DNA from: Arthrobacter agilis
Lineage (GTDB): Bacteria; Actinomycetota; Actinomycetes; Actinomycetales; Micrococcaceae
Reading direction: 5' to 3'
Assembly (NCBI RefSeq): GCF_002157505.1
Contig: NZ_NFSC01000030.1
Location: 186,001-250,000, forward strand
DNA: 64,000 nt
Positions 7,707-14,937 of the stretch are shown piece by piece. Every line of letters starts with the position of its first letter. Positions within the stretch are counted from its first letter, which is position 1. Made by a program: the position numbers and the translations under genes. The notes beneath the pieces are model-generated. The model saw only the letters and a list, made by a program, of their open reading frames with translations, had not been told where the DNA came from and did not search any database.

Positions 7707-9521
7707 ATGGAATCGCCGATCGAAAGCTACCTCAGGACCATCCACCGGGAGATCTCCGATCTGCGGGACGGGAAGCCCTACAGCACCATTCCCGCGATGG
7801 CGAACGTCGATCCCGACAACTTCGGCATCTGCCTGACCACCGTCGACGGGTACATGTACGAGATCGGTGACACCCGGGAGGAGTTCACCATCCAGTCGAT
7901 CTCCAAGCCCTTCACGTACGGACTGGCCCTGTCGGACCTGGGGATCGAGGCGGTCGACGCGAAGGTCGACGTGGAGCCCTCGGGCGACTCCTTCAACGAG
8001 ATCTCGCTGGCACCGGGCAGCGGACGCCCCTCGAACGCGATGATCAACGCCGGCGCCCTGACGGCGACCTCGCTCGTCCAGTCCCGGGGCGGCAACACGC
8101 GCTTCCGGCGCATCGTGAACACGTACTCGCAGTTCGCGGGCCGGCAGCTGGGCGTCAACCAGGAGATCTTCCGGTCCGAGCTCGAGCACGGCCACCGCAA
8201 CCGTGCCCTGGCCTACCTGCTGCGGTCCTTCGACATCATCGAGGACGACCCCACGCCCGTCATCGAGGACTACTTCCGGCAGTGCTCGGTGATGGTGAAC
8301 TGCATCGACCTCTCCGTCATGGCGGCGACGCTCGCCAACTCCGGGCGGAACCCGCTGACGGGTGTCGAAGCGATGGACCTGCTGGCCGTCGAGAGGGTCC
8401 TGTCCGTGATGACCACGTGCGGCATGTACGACGACGCCGGATCGTGGATCAGCACCGTGGGCATGCCGGCCAAGAGTGGAGTGGGCGGCGGCACCATCGC
8501 CGTCCTGCCCGGCCAGGTGGGCCTCGCCGTGTACTCGCCACCGCTCGACGAACACGGCAGCAGCGTGCGGGGCATGGCCACGAGCCAGCGGCTGTCCCGC
8601 GACATGGAACTGCACTTCGTGCGTGCGGCGCGGGCCGGGCGGTCCGCCATCCGGGCCACCTACGACATCACGGCCGCACCCTCGGGCATCCGTCGGACCG
8701 ACGAGGCGATGGAGGTCCTGCGTGACCAGGGGCACCGCGCCATGGTGATCGAACTCAACGGCGATCTCCTGTTCGCCGGCACCGAGTCGATGGTGCGTGC
8801 ATTGAGCAGCCTGGACGATGACGTCGATTTCGTCATCCTCGACCTGCGCCGGGTGGACGAGGTGGCCGACGTCTCCCTCCGCCTGCTGGGCCAGTGCCGC
8901 GAGAACCTGGCGAAGGTGGACCGCGAGCTGGTCCTGATCGACGGCGAGGGCACCCTGGCGGAGACCTTCCGGGACGTCGACCGACCCGTGCCCACCTTCG
9001 ATACGCGCACCGCCGCCGTCGAATGGTGCGAGAACGAACTCATCACGCGGTACGGCGGGGACCTCATCCTCCCGTCGGAGGTGGAGGTGGCGCAGTGCCC
9101 TGCACTGAGCCCCCTCAGCGCCGAAGATGTCGAGGCGCTCACGCGCCGGATGGAGGACCGCACCTACGAGAAGGGCCACGTGGTGCGCAGGGTCGGGCAG
9201 TCCTTCGGGGGCGTCTTCTTCATCCTCTCGGGCAAGATCGTGACCTCCGTCCCCGGGCCCTCCGGCGAGCGCCTCAAGCTGACCACCCTGAGTGCCGGGA
9301 TGACCTTCGGCGAACTGGCGCTGGGCAGCGACAACCGGCAGGAGACCACGGTGAAGGCGCTGGACACGGTGCACGTGAAGGTGCTGACCGCACAGGCCAT
9401 CCGGACCGTCGAGAAGGAGGACCCGCGGCTCGCCGTCGAACTCTGGAAGGCCCTGACCCGTGACGCCTACACGCGCGTGGACCTGTACCTGCGGGAGACC
9501 GCGGTGCGGATCCGCGACTAG
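7707..9521 (+). CDS. glsA: Glutaminase with STAS and cyclic-nucleotide-binding domains
   Basis: A 604-aa three-domain enzyme. Residues 1-310 are a serine-dependent glutaminase that converts glutamine to glutamate and ammonia: the catalytic pair is Ser64 and Lys67 in QSISKP, with MINAGA, CGMYD and GVGGG motifs. Residues about 330-430 form a STAS (anti-sigma-antagonist-like) domain and about 450-590 a cyclic-nucleotide-binding beta-roll (GKIVTSVPG, LSAGMTFGELALG). Plain bacterial glutaminases are about 310 aa, so the C-terminal half is regulatory; such fusions are known in actinobacteria. ATG at 7707, 50 nt after the preceding gene. Confidence 0.93.
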   Translation: MESPIESYLRTIHREISDLRDGKPYSTIPAMANVDPDNFGICLTTVDGYMYEIGDTREEFTIQSISKPFTYGLALSDLGIEAVDAKVDVEPSGDSFNEISLAPGSGRPSNAMINAGALTATSLVQSRGGNTRFRRIVNTYSQFAGRQLGVNQEIFRSELEHGHRNRALAYLLRSFDIIEDDPTPVIEDYFRQCSVMVNCIDLSVMAATLANSGRNPLTGVEAMDLLAVERVLSVMTTCGMYDDAGSWISTVGMPAKSGVGGGTIAVLPGQVGLAVYSPPLDEHGSSVRGMATSQRLSRDMELHFVRAARAGRSAIRATYDITAAPSGIRRTDEAMEVLRDQGHRAMVIELNGDLLFAGTESMVRALSSLDDDVDFVILDLRRVDEVADVSLRLLGQCRENLAKVDRELVLIDGEGTLAETFRDVDRPVPTFDTRTAAVEWCENELITRYGGDLILPSEVEVAQCPALSPLSAEDVEALTRRMEDRTYEKGHVVRRVGQSFGGVFFILSGKIVTSVPGPSGERLKLTTLSAGMTFGELALGSDNRQETTVKALDTVHVKVLTAQAIRTVEKEDPRLAVELWKALTRDAYTRVDLYLRETAVRIRD

Positions 9522-9609
9522 AGCGGACGGCTCCGACCCCGGACGCGACTAAGGGGTCGCAGTGCACAGAAGCCGGACCGGACCACGAGCCCTTGCCTCT
9601 CCCCCGAGT

Positions 9610-9625
9610 GTCAACTAGTGTTGAC
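9610..9625. promoter_or_regulatory. GTCAAC-N4-GTTGAC palindrome at the HTH gene start
   Basis: GTCAACTAGTGTTGAC is a perfect 6-bp inverted repeat with a 4-bp spacer. It lies 17 nt upstream of the likely TTG start of the small HTH gene and abuts its Shine-Dalgarno region. Probably an autoregulatory operator; TTGACG at 9621 could alternatively act as a -35 box, but no convincing -10 follows. Confidence 0.5.
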
Positions 9626-9642
9626 GAATGGAGGTGGAGGGA

Positions 9643-9843
9643 TTGAAGACACTCGTTGGATCGATGGATGGTAAGGGGCCCGCTGAGTCCCTGCAGGTCA
9701 TTGCTGAACTGCACCGGGAGGTAGGGCGTGCAGAGGCCGGCCTCGTCCGGAGCGCCCGTCAGGCCGGATTGTCATGGGAGGCCATCGCCCAGTGCCTCGG
9801 GGTGAGCAAGCAGGCAGTCCACCGGAAGTACGGCAAGCAGTAG
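9643..9843 (+). CDS. Small helix-turn-helix protein
   Basis: A 66-aa protein with a C-terminal HTH (LSWEAIAQCLGVSKQAVHRKYGKQ positions, basic end) of the kind in small actinobacterial DNA-binding proteins, preceded by a helix (LQVIAELHREVGRAEAGLVRSARQ). TTG at 9643 is preferred because GGAGG ends 8 nt before it; an in-frame ATG at 9628 has no ribosome-binding site and would overlap the palindrome region. Probably a local repressor acting on the GTCAAC-N4-GTTGAC palindrome at 9610. Convergent with the ABC exporter remnants. Confidence 0.65.
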   Translation: MKTLVGSMDGKGPAESLQVIAELHREVGRAEAGLVRSARQAGLSWEAIAQCLGVSKQAVHRKYGKQ

Positions 9844-9921
9844 CGCGAGGCCCAGAGCCACTCGGTCCGCAGGAGATTCACCATCCCGGGACCCCTTAGC
9901 GACCTTTGCCTCCTGCCGCCC

Positions 9922-10435
9922 TCATGCCGTCGTGATCTCCCGCCGCTTTATGCCGAGGAGGGACGTGAGAGCGGCAAGGACAGCGATGCCGAGCATCCAC
10001 CACACACCGGTCCAGCCCGTCGTAGTACCGTCCGGCGCAGGGGTGTGGGAGAACGGGAAGATGTTCCGGACATCCTGGTCCAGCCCCACCATCCCACCGA
10101 AGATGCCGAGGACGACGCCGGCTCCCAGGAGTGCCCAGCCCATCGCGATGGTGGCCGAGGGTCGGAGGACGAACACCAGCGCGGGGACGGCGAGGTAGAT
10201 GAGTGCTGCGGGAAGCTGGGCCGCGGCTGTCTCCCACACGGTCCACCCCTCCACGGAGGTGTCGTGCGAGACGGTCAGGGAGACCCAGGCGCCGAATGCC
10301 GTCAGGACCATGACCAGCACCACCGAGGCCGCTCCCAGCACCAAGGCGATCCTCCGGCTGCGCCAGGAGGAGGCGGGCGGCACCGCGGAACTACTGCTTG
10401 CCGCCTCCGTTGGCCGGATGCGATGGCTGGCGAGC
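9922..10435 (-). pseudogene. ABC exporter permease remnant (3' part)
   Basis: About 170 codons resembling the C-terminal third of polyketide-antibiotic-type ABC permeases: three to four hydrophobic helices and a typical end (FPFSHTPAP, then a final helix and GIKRREI). There is no proper start: the frame opens after a TAG at about 10436, and a GTG at 10383 has no role. The N-terminal two thirds are missing. Together with the adjacent ATPase fragment it shows a single internal deletion that joined the front of an ATPase gene to the back of a permease gene. Confidence 0.65.
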
Positions 10436-10438
10436 TAC

Positions 10439-10732
10439 CTAGGTTTCGCCGCTGGAGAGATTGGGCCACAGCCGCACGTCACCGGGGACGTAGGCCAGGC
10501 GGCGGTGCACCTGCACTGACTGCGCCCATGGGTCGAGACCGAAGACGCGGGCCGTGCCGGCCGTGGCCCTGGCCAGGCCCAGCAGGATTCGGAGGGTGAT
10601 GGACTTGCCCGCACCGTTGGGCCCGAGGAATCCGTGGATCTCGCCGCGGCGGACCTCGAGGTCGAGTCCGTCGAGCGCGCGGACCCTGCCGAAGTGCTTG
10701 TGCAGGTCAACGGTCTGGATGATGGTGCCCAT
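10439..10732 (-). pseudogene. ABC exporter ATPase remnant (5' part)
   Basis: 97 codons from ATG 10732 to a TAG at 10439. Walker A is intact ([11 protein letters not shown], about residue 41) and the frame continues to the Q-loop equivalent ([12 protein letters not shown]), then stops at LSSGET. The ABC signature, Walker B and the rest of a ~300-aa ATPase are absent, so it cannot hydrolyse ATP. The permease fragment begins within a few bases on the same strand. Confidence 0.75.
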
Positions 10733-10982
10733 AGCCCGAACACTACTCAGATCTGCTCGCTGGAGAAGTGGCAACGTCATTCTGGAGCGCCCATTCCGTC
10801 CTGGTCCGAGGGACGGCACCTGTTCGTGGAATGGTCAGGAGCCCGGACTAGGACGATGCCGGACTGGTAAGCCGCAGGTCCCATCCTGTGGTGGACGTCC
10901 TCGCGGTTTACGCGGGGGACGATCAACGAAGCTGGGGAAAGGTACCGCTGCCAAGCCCGACGCTCTCTAGATCGTCCCAGAG
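10733..10982. other. Non-coding stretch at the edge of the remnant region
   Basis: No convincing gene on either strand. It contains the promoter side of the ATPase remnant and less GC-biased sequence leading into the next region. No terminator, tRNA end or direct repeat that could be an attachment site was recognised. Confidence 0.4.
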
Positions 10983-11336
10983 TCAGCGTGCAGCCACACT
11001 GGGCGCAGGCCGCACGTTGGACATGTCGTCTGCACCCGTGCTACTCCATCCAACGCCGCCGATGAGTTCGCGGTTGTGTTCAGAGAGCCAAGAACTAATT
11101 CGCTCGGCAGTCGCGGAGTGTCGATTCCAGTCATCTATCTGCTCGCTCCTGGAATGCGTAACCACTGCCGGCCTCGACAACGACCAAACCTTCTCACCCC
11201 CGGTGAGCTCGAATTCCGGCATCATGGCCATCGGTACCCGCATCACGGTCACGCCCGGGATGTCACCGAGCCGGGAACCACTGTCGAACGACATATCCAA
11301 GATGACCCCGAACGGGGCAAGCGCTGAACTCGGCAT
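10983..11336 (-). CDS. Hypothetical protein, uncertain
   Basis: A 117-codon frame with protein-like composition (PGVTVMRVPMAMMPEFEL, TAERISSWLSEHNRELIGG) and reasonable third-position G/C, but no ribosome-binding site before the ATG and no recognised family. No signal peptide or membrane helix. Codon use is less GC-rich than in flanking genes, matching the rest of the 10.7-14.9 kb segment. It could be a genuine small gene or a decayed fragment. Confidence 0.35.
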   Translation of the reverse strand: MPSSALAPFGVILDMSFDSGSRLGDIPGVTVMRVPMAMMPEFELTGGEKVWSLSRPAVVTHSRSEQIDDWNRHSATAERISSWLSEHNRELIGGVGWSSTGADDMSNVRPAPSVAAR

Positions 11337-11534
11337 GGACTATTCAAGCCGAGCGAACGCGCGCATGTCCTCATCAGGTCGGGCTCGACTAACCTGCATG
11401 CCGAGATAGCGGTGGATGAGGAGCAGGTGAATAACCTCGAGGCGGATTGGGGTGCGCTGACCGACTTCTTGCGGGTCGTCACCAATAACAGCGAGGACAG
11501 CGTGGGCGGAAGCCCGCAGCCCCTGGGCTCGTGA
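11328..11534 (+). pseudogene. 3' remnant of an unidentified gene
   Basis: A frame without a start codon, open from just after a TGA at 11325 to TGA 11532, encoding about 68 residues with natural protein character (EIAVDEEQVNNLEADWGALT, FLRVVTNNSEDSV). A textbook terminator begins 10 nt after the stop, which supports a real former gene end. Family not recognised. The 5' part overlaps the start of the minus-strand hypothetical frame. Confidence 0.45.
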
Positions 11535-11543
11535 TGTACAGCA

Positions 11544-11578
11544 GGGCGGCCACGCGCACGGGGGCCGCCCTTTCGTTT
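11544..11578 (+). terminator. Rho-independent terminator
   Basis: GGGCGGCC (11544-11551) pairs with GGCCGCCC (11563-11570), followed by TTTCGTTT. It lies 10 nt after the TGA of the remnant frame on the plus strand. Confidence 0.8.
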
Positions 11579-11860
11579 GTCAAAGGCGGACGCAGTATCT
11601 GCACAATATTGGCTCTCCTGGCCGTCTGAGTATTTCTTCACTCCAGGACCACGGGTAACACTGGTCACATCTCAATCACCTAGTTCTGAAAGCCCGGCGC
11701 TGCGGTCTCATCCACTCGTGGAACAACGCTCCGGGGCCCTTCATGGTGCTGTGTCGTCTGGGGAGGCGTCAGCTTGTTCGCGTGGCTTTCTCAGCCATGC
11801 CCATCAGAAAGTGAACGTCATTAAAAAATCAACAAGCGCTCTACTTGATCGGTCCTCTCT
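11579..11860. other. Leader region of the DNRLRE-GH16-phosphatase gene
   Basis: About 280 bp with no supported gene; it should hold the promoter of the large secreted protein. The last 45 bp are AT-rich (ATTAAAAAATCAACAAG at 11819-11835). There is no clear Shine-Dalgarno sequence before ATG 11861. Confidence 0.4.
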
Positions 11861-14095
11861 ATGAGGAAGTTATTGACCGTGGTCGCCCTGTCGGCGTTGG
11901 TTGCCACAGGGTGCTCAGCACCAACATTTGAAGGGACTCGTGCAGCGGTAAGCGCACCAATCTCCATCGCTCCGGTAGCGGACACGTACGTTCAGGCCGA
12001 TTTCCCGACCACGAACTACGGCAACAGCGTCCGTTGGAGCACAGAGGGCCGCAACTCCATGCGGCGCAACGCCCTCCTCAAGTTCAATGTGGTCGTACCG
12101 GCAGGAGAGCGGATCGTGTCCGCCAAGCTCCGGGCCTACTCAGAGGCGAGCGCAACGGCCACTGAGTTCGTCAACGTGCACAAGACGACCGGCGACTGGA
12201 CCGAGACGGGTGTTACGTGGAACAACGCACCCGCCCGTGGGACGTGGCTGGGCAAGACTGGTGGCTTCGCAGGTAGCTCGTGGGTGGAGTGGGACGTGAC
12301 AGCCGCTACGGTGGCTGGGGCGAACAACTTCAAGCTCGAATCGGATGCCCAGAAGTGGATCGGGTTCAAGTCCGACGAGTCCCCTGACCCCGCTCTCCGC
12401 CCGAAGCTCGTCATCACCACAGAGCCGACCGGGACCACCCCGACAACGCCTCCTCATCCCCTAACGGGTGATGGTACGACAGCTGCTTCCACCCAGAACT
12501 GGGGTCCTGTGGTAGCTGGGGACGAGTTCAACTACACAGGAGCGCCTGACGCCGCTAAATGGAGTGTCTACAACTCGGCTGGTCACGCAGGTAAGGGGCT
12601 CCGCAGCCCAGCGCAGGTCACCGTCGACGGGACGAAGGCAGTCCTGACTGGCACCCCGGATGGTACGACAGCCGGGATGAGCGCGAAGTTCGCCAACCAG
12701 ATGTACGGGCGTTGGGAAGTCAGGGCCGCAGGCTCAGGCGACGACGAGTACCACATGGTCAGCATCCTCTGGCCTGACAGTGGGAACTGGCCGTGCGACG
12801 GTGAAGTTGATTTCGCTGAGACAACCGGCGACTGGAACGTCATCAAGTTCTTCAACCACTACTCGTGTGACAACCTGCAGACCTCAGGGTCGAAGGCCCT
12901 CGATGTTAGCCAGTTCCACAACTACGCGGTCGATTGGTCCCCAGCCGGGATTGTCGGATACGTGGATGGTGTGAAGTGGTTCGAGGACAAGACGCCCGGC
13001 CATCAGCCTCCCGGCCCGATGCACCAGACTCTGCAGCTTGACTGGTTCCCGAACAGCTCCGCTAACGGTGCAGGTGAAATGCGGGTCGATTGGGTCCGCG
13101 TCCACAACCCCGCAACCATCACGCAGCCGACTCCTACGCCTACCCCGACGCCGCCTCCTTCGACAGGAGGGTCGTTCGACTTCGCCGCCGTGGGTGACAT
13201 GAATCCGTCAGGCAACACATCAACGACCTCAGCTTCGGGCAAGAACGCCAGCAGCATCAAGGCGGGACTGGCCGATGGGACGCTCGACAACTTCATCGGT
13301 ATCGGTGACTTCCAGTACAGCGCCGGCAACTGCACGAACAGTAGCTACACGGGTGACACGTTCGCCAAGTGGGAAGCCGCAGGATGGGGTCCCGTAAAGG
13401 CGAAGACCCTGTGGACGGCTGGACCGAACCACGACCACGAGCCCGGACGTAACGCCGAGTTCGACAAGTGGATGGACGGTGCGTGTGGAAGCACCGCCAA
13501 GTCGGCCACCAGCACTGACCCGACCCGCACGAACGCTAAAGGCTCAGGCACGGCGGCAGGTTTTCAGGCCGCTCACGAGTGGTACTCCGTAGACAAGGGC
13601 AACTGGCACATCCTGTTCGCCCCCACCGGAGCGTGGCGCTACAACGCCATACGTGCTCAGGCGATGACAGCCGAGATTGACGCCAACCTTGCAGCCGCCA
13701 AGGCTCGGGGGAAGCACCTGGCAGTCGTCTACCACGACCCGTACTTCACGTCGAACACGTCCTCACACAGCCGCTTCACGGAGGCCAAGCCTTGGATCGA
13801 CGTTTTCCACAAGAACAGGGTGAAGGTCCTGCTCTCGGGTAGCCAGCACAACTACGAGCGCACGTGCCCGGTCAACAACGCTGACCAGTGCACCACCGAT
13901 GGGATGCAGCAGTTTCAGGTATCCACAGGCGGTATCGGCCTGAGGGCGTTCACGTCCAGCCCGGCGTACGTCCAGAAGCGTTTCAGCGATACGTGGGGTC
14001 ACCTGCGTATGAGCCTGAACGATAACGGCTCGTACACATGGCGGTTCGTAGGCGTACATGGCGGCACAGGAACCGATAGCGGTTCCCGCCAGTAG
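11861..14095 (+). CDS. Secreted DNRLRE - GH16 - metallophosphatase fusion protein
   Basis: A 744-aa protein. Residues 1-19 are a lipoprotein-like signal (ALVATGC). About 30-180 is a DNRLRE beta-domain (ADTYVQADFPTTNYGNS, WTETGVTWNNAP). About 205-420 is a GH16 beta-glucanase/agarase-type domain with catalytic motif EVDFAE (Glu315, Asp317, Glu320). A Pro/Thr linker follows, and about 440-735 is a metallophosphatase resembling purple acid phosphatases: GDMN (Asp446), GDFQY, GPNHD (521-525), VVYHD and GSQHNYER (660-667). The last is usually GHxHxYER, so one metal ligand (Ser661 in place of His) may be missing. Its base composition is less GC-rich than the neighbours', suggesting transfer. Likely acts on extracellular, possibly phosphorylated, glycan. 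No good ribosome-binding site is seen. Confidence 0.85.
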   Translation: MRKLLTVVALSALVATGCSAPTFEGTRAAVSAPISIAPVADTYVQADFPTTNYGNSVRWSTEGRNSMRRNALLKFNVVVPAGERIVSAKLRAYSEASATATEFVNVHKTTGDWTETGVTWNNAPARGTWLGKTGGFAGSSWVEWDVTAATVAGANNFKLESDAQKWIGFKSDESPDPALRPKLVITTEPTGTTPTTPPHPLTGDGTTAASTQNWGPVVAGDEFNYTGAPDAAKWSVYNSAGHAGKGLRSPAQVTVDGTKAVLTGTPDGTTAGMSAKFANQMYGRWEVRAAGSGDDEYHMVSILWPDSGNWPCDGEVDFAETTGDWNVIKFFNHYSCDNLQTSGSKALDVSQFHNYAVDWSPAGIVGYVDGVKWFEDKTPGHQPPGPMHQTLQLDWFPNSSANGAGEMRVDWVRVHNPATITQPTPTPTPTPPPSTGGSFDFAAVGDMNPSGNTSTTSASGKNASSIKAGLADGTLDNFIGIGDFQYSAGNCTNSSYTGDTFAKWEAAGWGPVKAKTLWTAGPNHDHEPGRNAEFDKWMDGACGSTAKSATSTDPTRTNAKGSGTAAGFQAAHEWYSVDKGNWHILFAPTGAWRYNAIRAQAMTAEIDANLAAAKARGKHLAVVYHDPYFTSNTSSHSRFTEAKPWIDVFHKNRVKVLLSGSQHNYERTCPVNNADQCTTDGMQQFQVSTGGIGLRAFTSSPAYVQKRFSDTWGHLRMSLNDNGSYTWRFVGVHGGTGTDSGSRQ

Positions 14096-14104
14096 TCCAA
14101 CTAC

Positions 14105-14136
14105 CTGTGGGGGCTGCCGTGTGGTGGCCCCCACAG
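14105..14136 (+). terminator. Hairpin terminator
   Basis: CTGTGGGGGC (14105-14114) pairs perfectly with GCCCCCACAG (14127-14136), 9 nt after the stop of the fusion-protein gene. No T-tract follows. Confidence 0.6.
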
Positions 14137-14161
14137 TCCCATATCTGAAAGGAGGCGAATC

Positions 14162-14278
14162 GTGAGCGTCACCATGTTTGCGGCTGGTATCACCGAATTG
14201 ATCGCCTCCGTAACCACCCGACCGGCGCATCCACGTTTACCGCTGCGCCACCACCGGTACAAGCGTCACCGCAGCTGA
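14162..14278 (+). CDS. 38-aa open frame with strong ribosome-binding site
   Basis: GTG at 14162 follows GAAAGGAGGCGAATC, one of the best Shine-Dalgarno sequences in the window. The product (SVTMFAAGITELIASVTTRP, then a His/Arg-rich end) has a short hydrophobic N-terminal half and a very basic tail. It may be the intact 5' end of a larger gene whose remainder was lost: the last 13 nt overlap the HNH remnant on the other strand. Family not recognised. Confidence 0.4.
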   Translation: MSVTMFAAGITELIASVTTRPAHPRLPLRHHRYKRHRS

Positions 14279-14646
14279 CTGGCGTGGACACACAAGGGCA
14301 CGTCGCAGACGTGCATGAGAGGGTTGCCGGGGTGCAGGATTTCTTCGGTGAGGTGTTCGTAGGCGTGGCGTTGCGGCCGCAGGGTGCGTTGCTCGCCGTC
14401 CCGGGTGACCCAGAACCGCCCGCAGTCGTCGTCGGCGACGGCGGCGGTCCAGATCCAGCAGCCTTACGGTCGCAGGCCCTGTCTTGCCACCCTGTCGCGT
14501 AAGCAGAGGCGTCGACTTATGACGAAAGAGTCGGCTTCAAGATACTTCTGGGTGAGGCATCGTGGCGCCATGATCACATTGGGTGCCGCTCCGCCGGTCA
14601 CGCTACCGCGAATGAGACCCTGAAGGCCGGAGGCCAAGCCCATCAA
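14266..14646 (-). pseudogene. HNH endonuclease remnant with in-frame stop
   Basis: Read on the minus strand, codons 14463-14269 encode a recognisable HNH fragment beginning GCWIWTAAVADDDCGRFW and ending MHVCDVPLCVHASQLR, matching the C-W-x-W ... H-x-C-x-x-x-x-C-V-x-x-x-x-L layout of phage-type HNH endonucleases. A TAA at 14464-14466 interrupts the same frame; upstream codons (RDRVARQG) look like the segment that normally precedes GCWIW. The frame then stops at TGA 14266, earlier than usual. No usable start for the HNH part exists. Confidence 0.6.
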
Positions 14647-14696
14647 GGCTAAGGGCTCGAGTGCGACCAGCTCGCCGAACGCAGCAGGGCCGGTGA

Positions 14697-14924
14697 AACC
14701 TGCGCGAGAATCTCCTCGCCTACATCAACGCGTTCTCCGACAACGTCCGTGACATCTTCACCAAGTACAAAATCGAGGACCGCATCGAAGAACTGGAGGA
14801 AAGGAATCTCCTCCTGCTTGTCCTTCAACGGTTTGCTGAGGTCGATCTCCACCCCGCACGGCAGGACCACGCAAGGCACCTAGACTGGCGTTTGGCCGGC
14901 CACCAGGACGGGCCGGTGGAGTGA
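14697..14924 (+). pseudogene. hsdM: Type I restriction-modification methylase (HsdM) fragment
   Basis: The plus-strand frame after TGA 14694 encodes about 55 residues characteristic of the HsdM region just before the methylase core: LAYINAFSDNVRDIF, KYKIEDRIEEL and LLLLVLQRFAEVDLHP. It should continue into the GTIFEELIRKF block but breaks off at about 14868, where unrelated sequence (and the promoter of the next gene) begins. No start codon, no catalytic NPPF motif, no HsdS or HsdR nearby. A relic of a lost restriction system. Confidence 0.7.
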
Positions 14925-14937
14925 GGACGGACATGCG

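Noticed and set aside
7554-9374. Minus-strand open frame of about 606 codons opposite the glutaminase gene
   Set aside because: Low-complexity His/Gly/Arg-rich shadow without any ribosome-binding site or motif.
10888-11409. Plus-strand frame of 173 codons opposite the 117-codon hypothetical gene
   Set aside because: Ser/Pro/Arg-rich and without motif; the minus-strand frame has better protein character.
11577-11864. Plus-strand frame of 95 codons before the DNRLRE-GH16 gene
   Set aside because: No ribosome-binding site, Ser-rich without recognisable structure, and it occupies the expected promoter region.
14162-14278. Prophage call for the 11.8-14.3 kb segment
   Set aside because: The HNH remnant and tail-like domains hint at phage, but there is no integrase, capsid, terminase or attachment site, and the large protein has a lipoprotein-type signal peptide.
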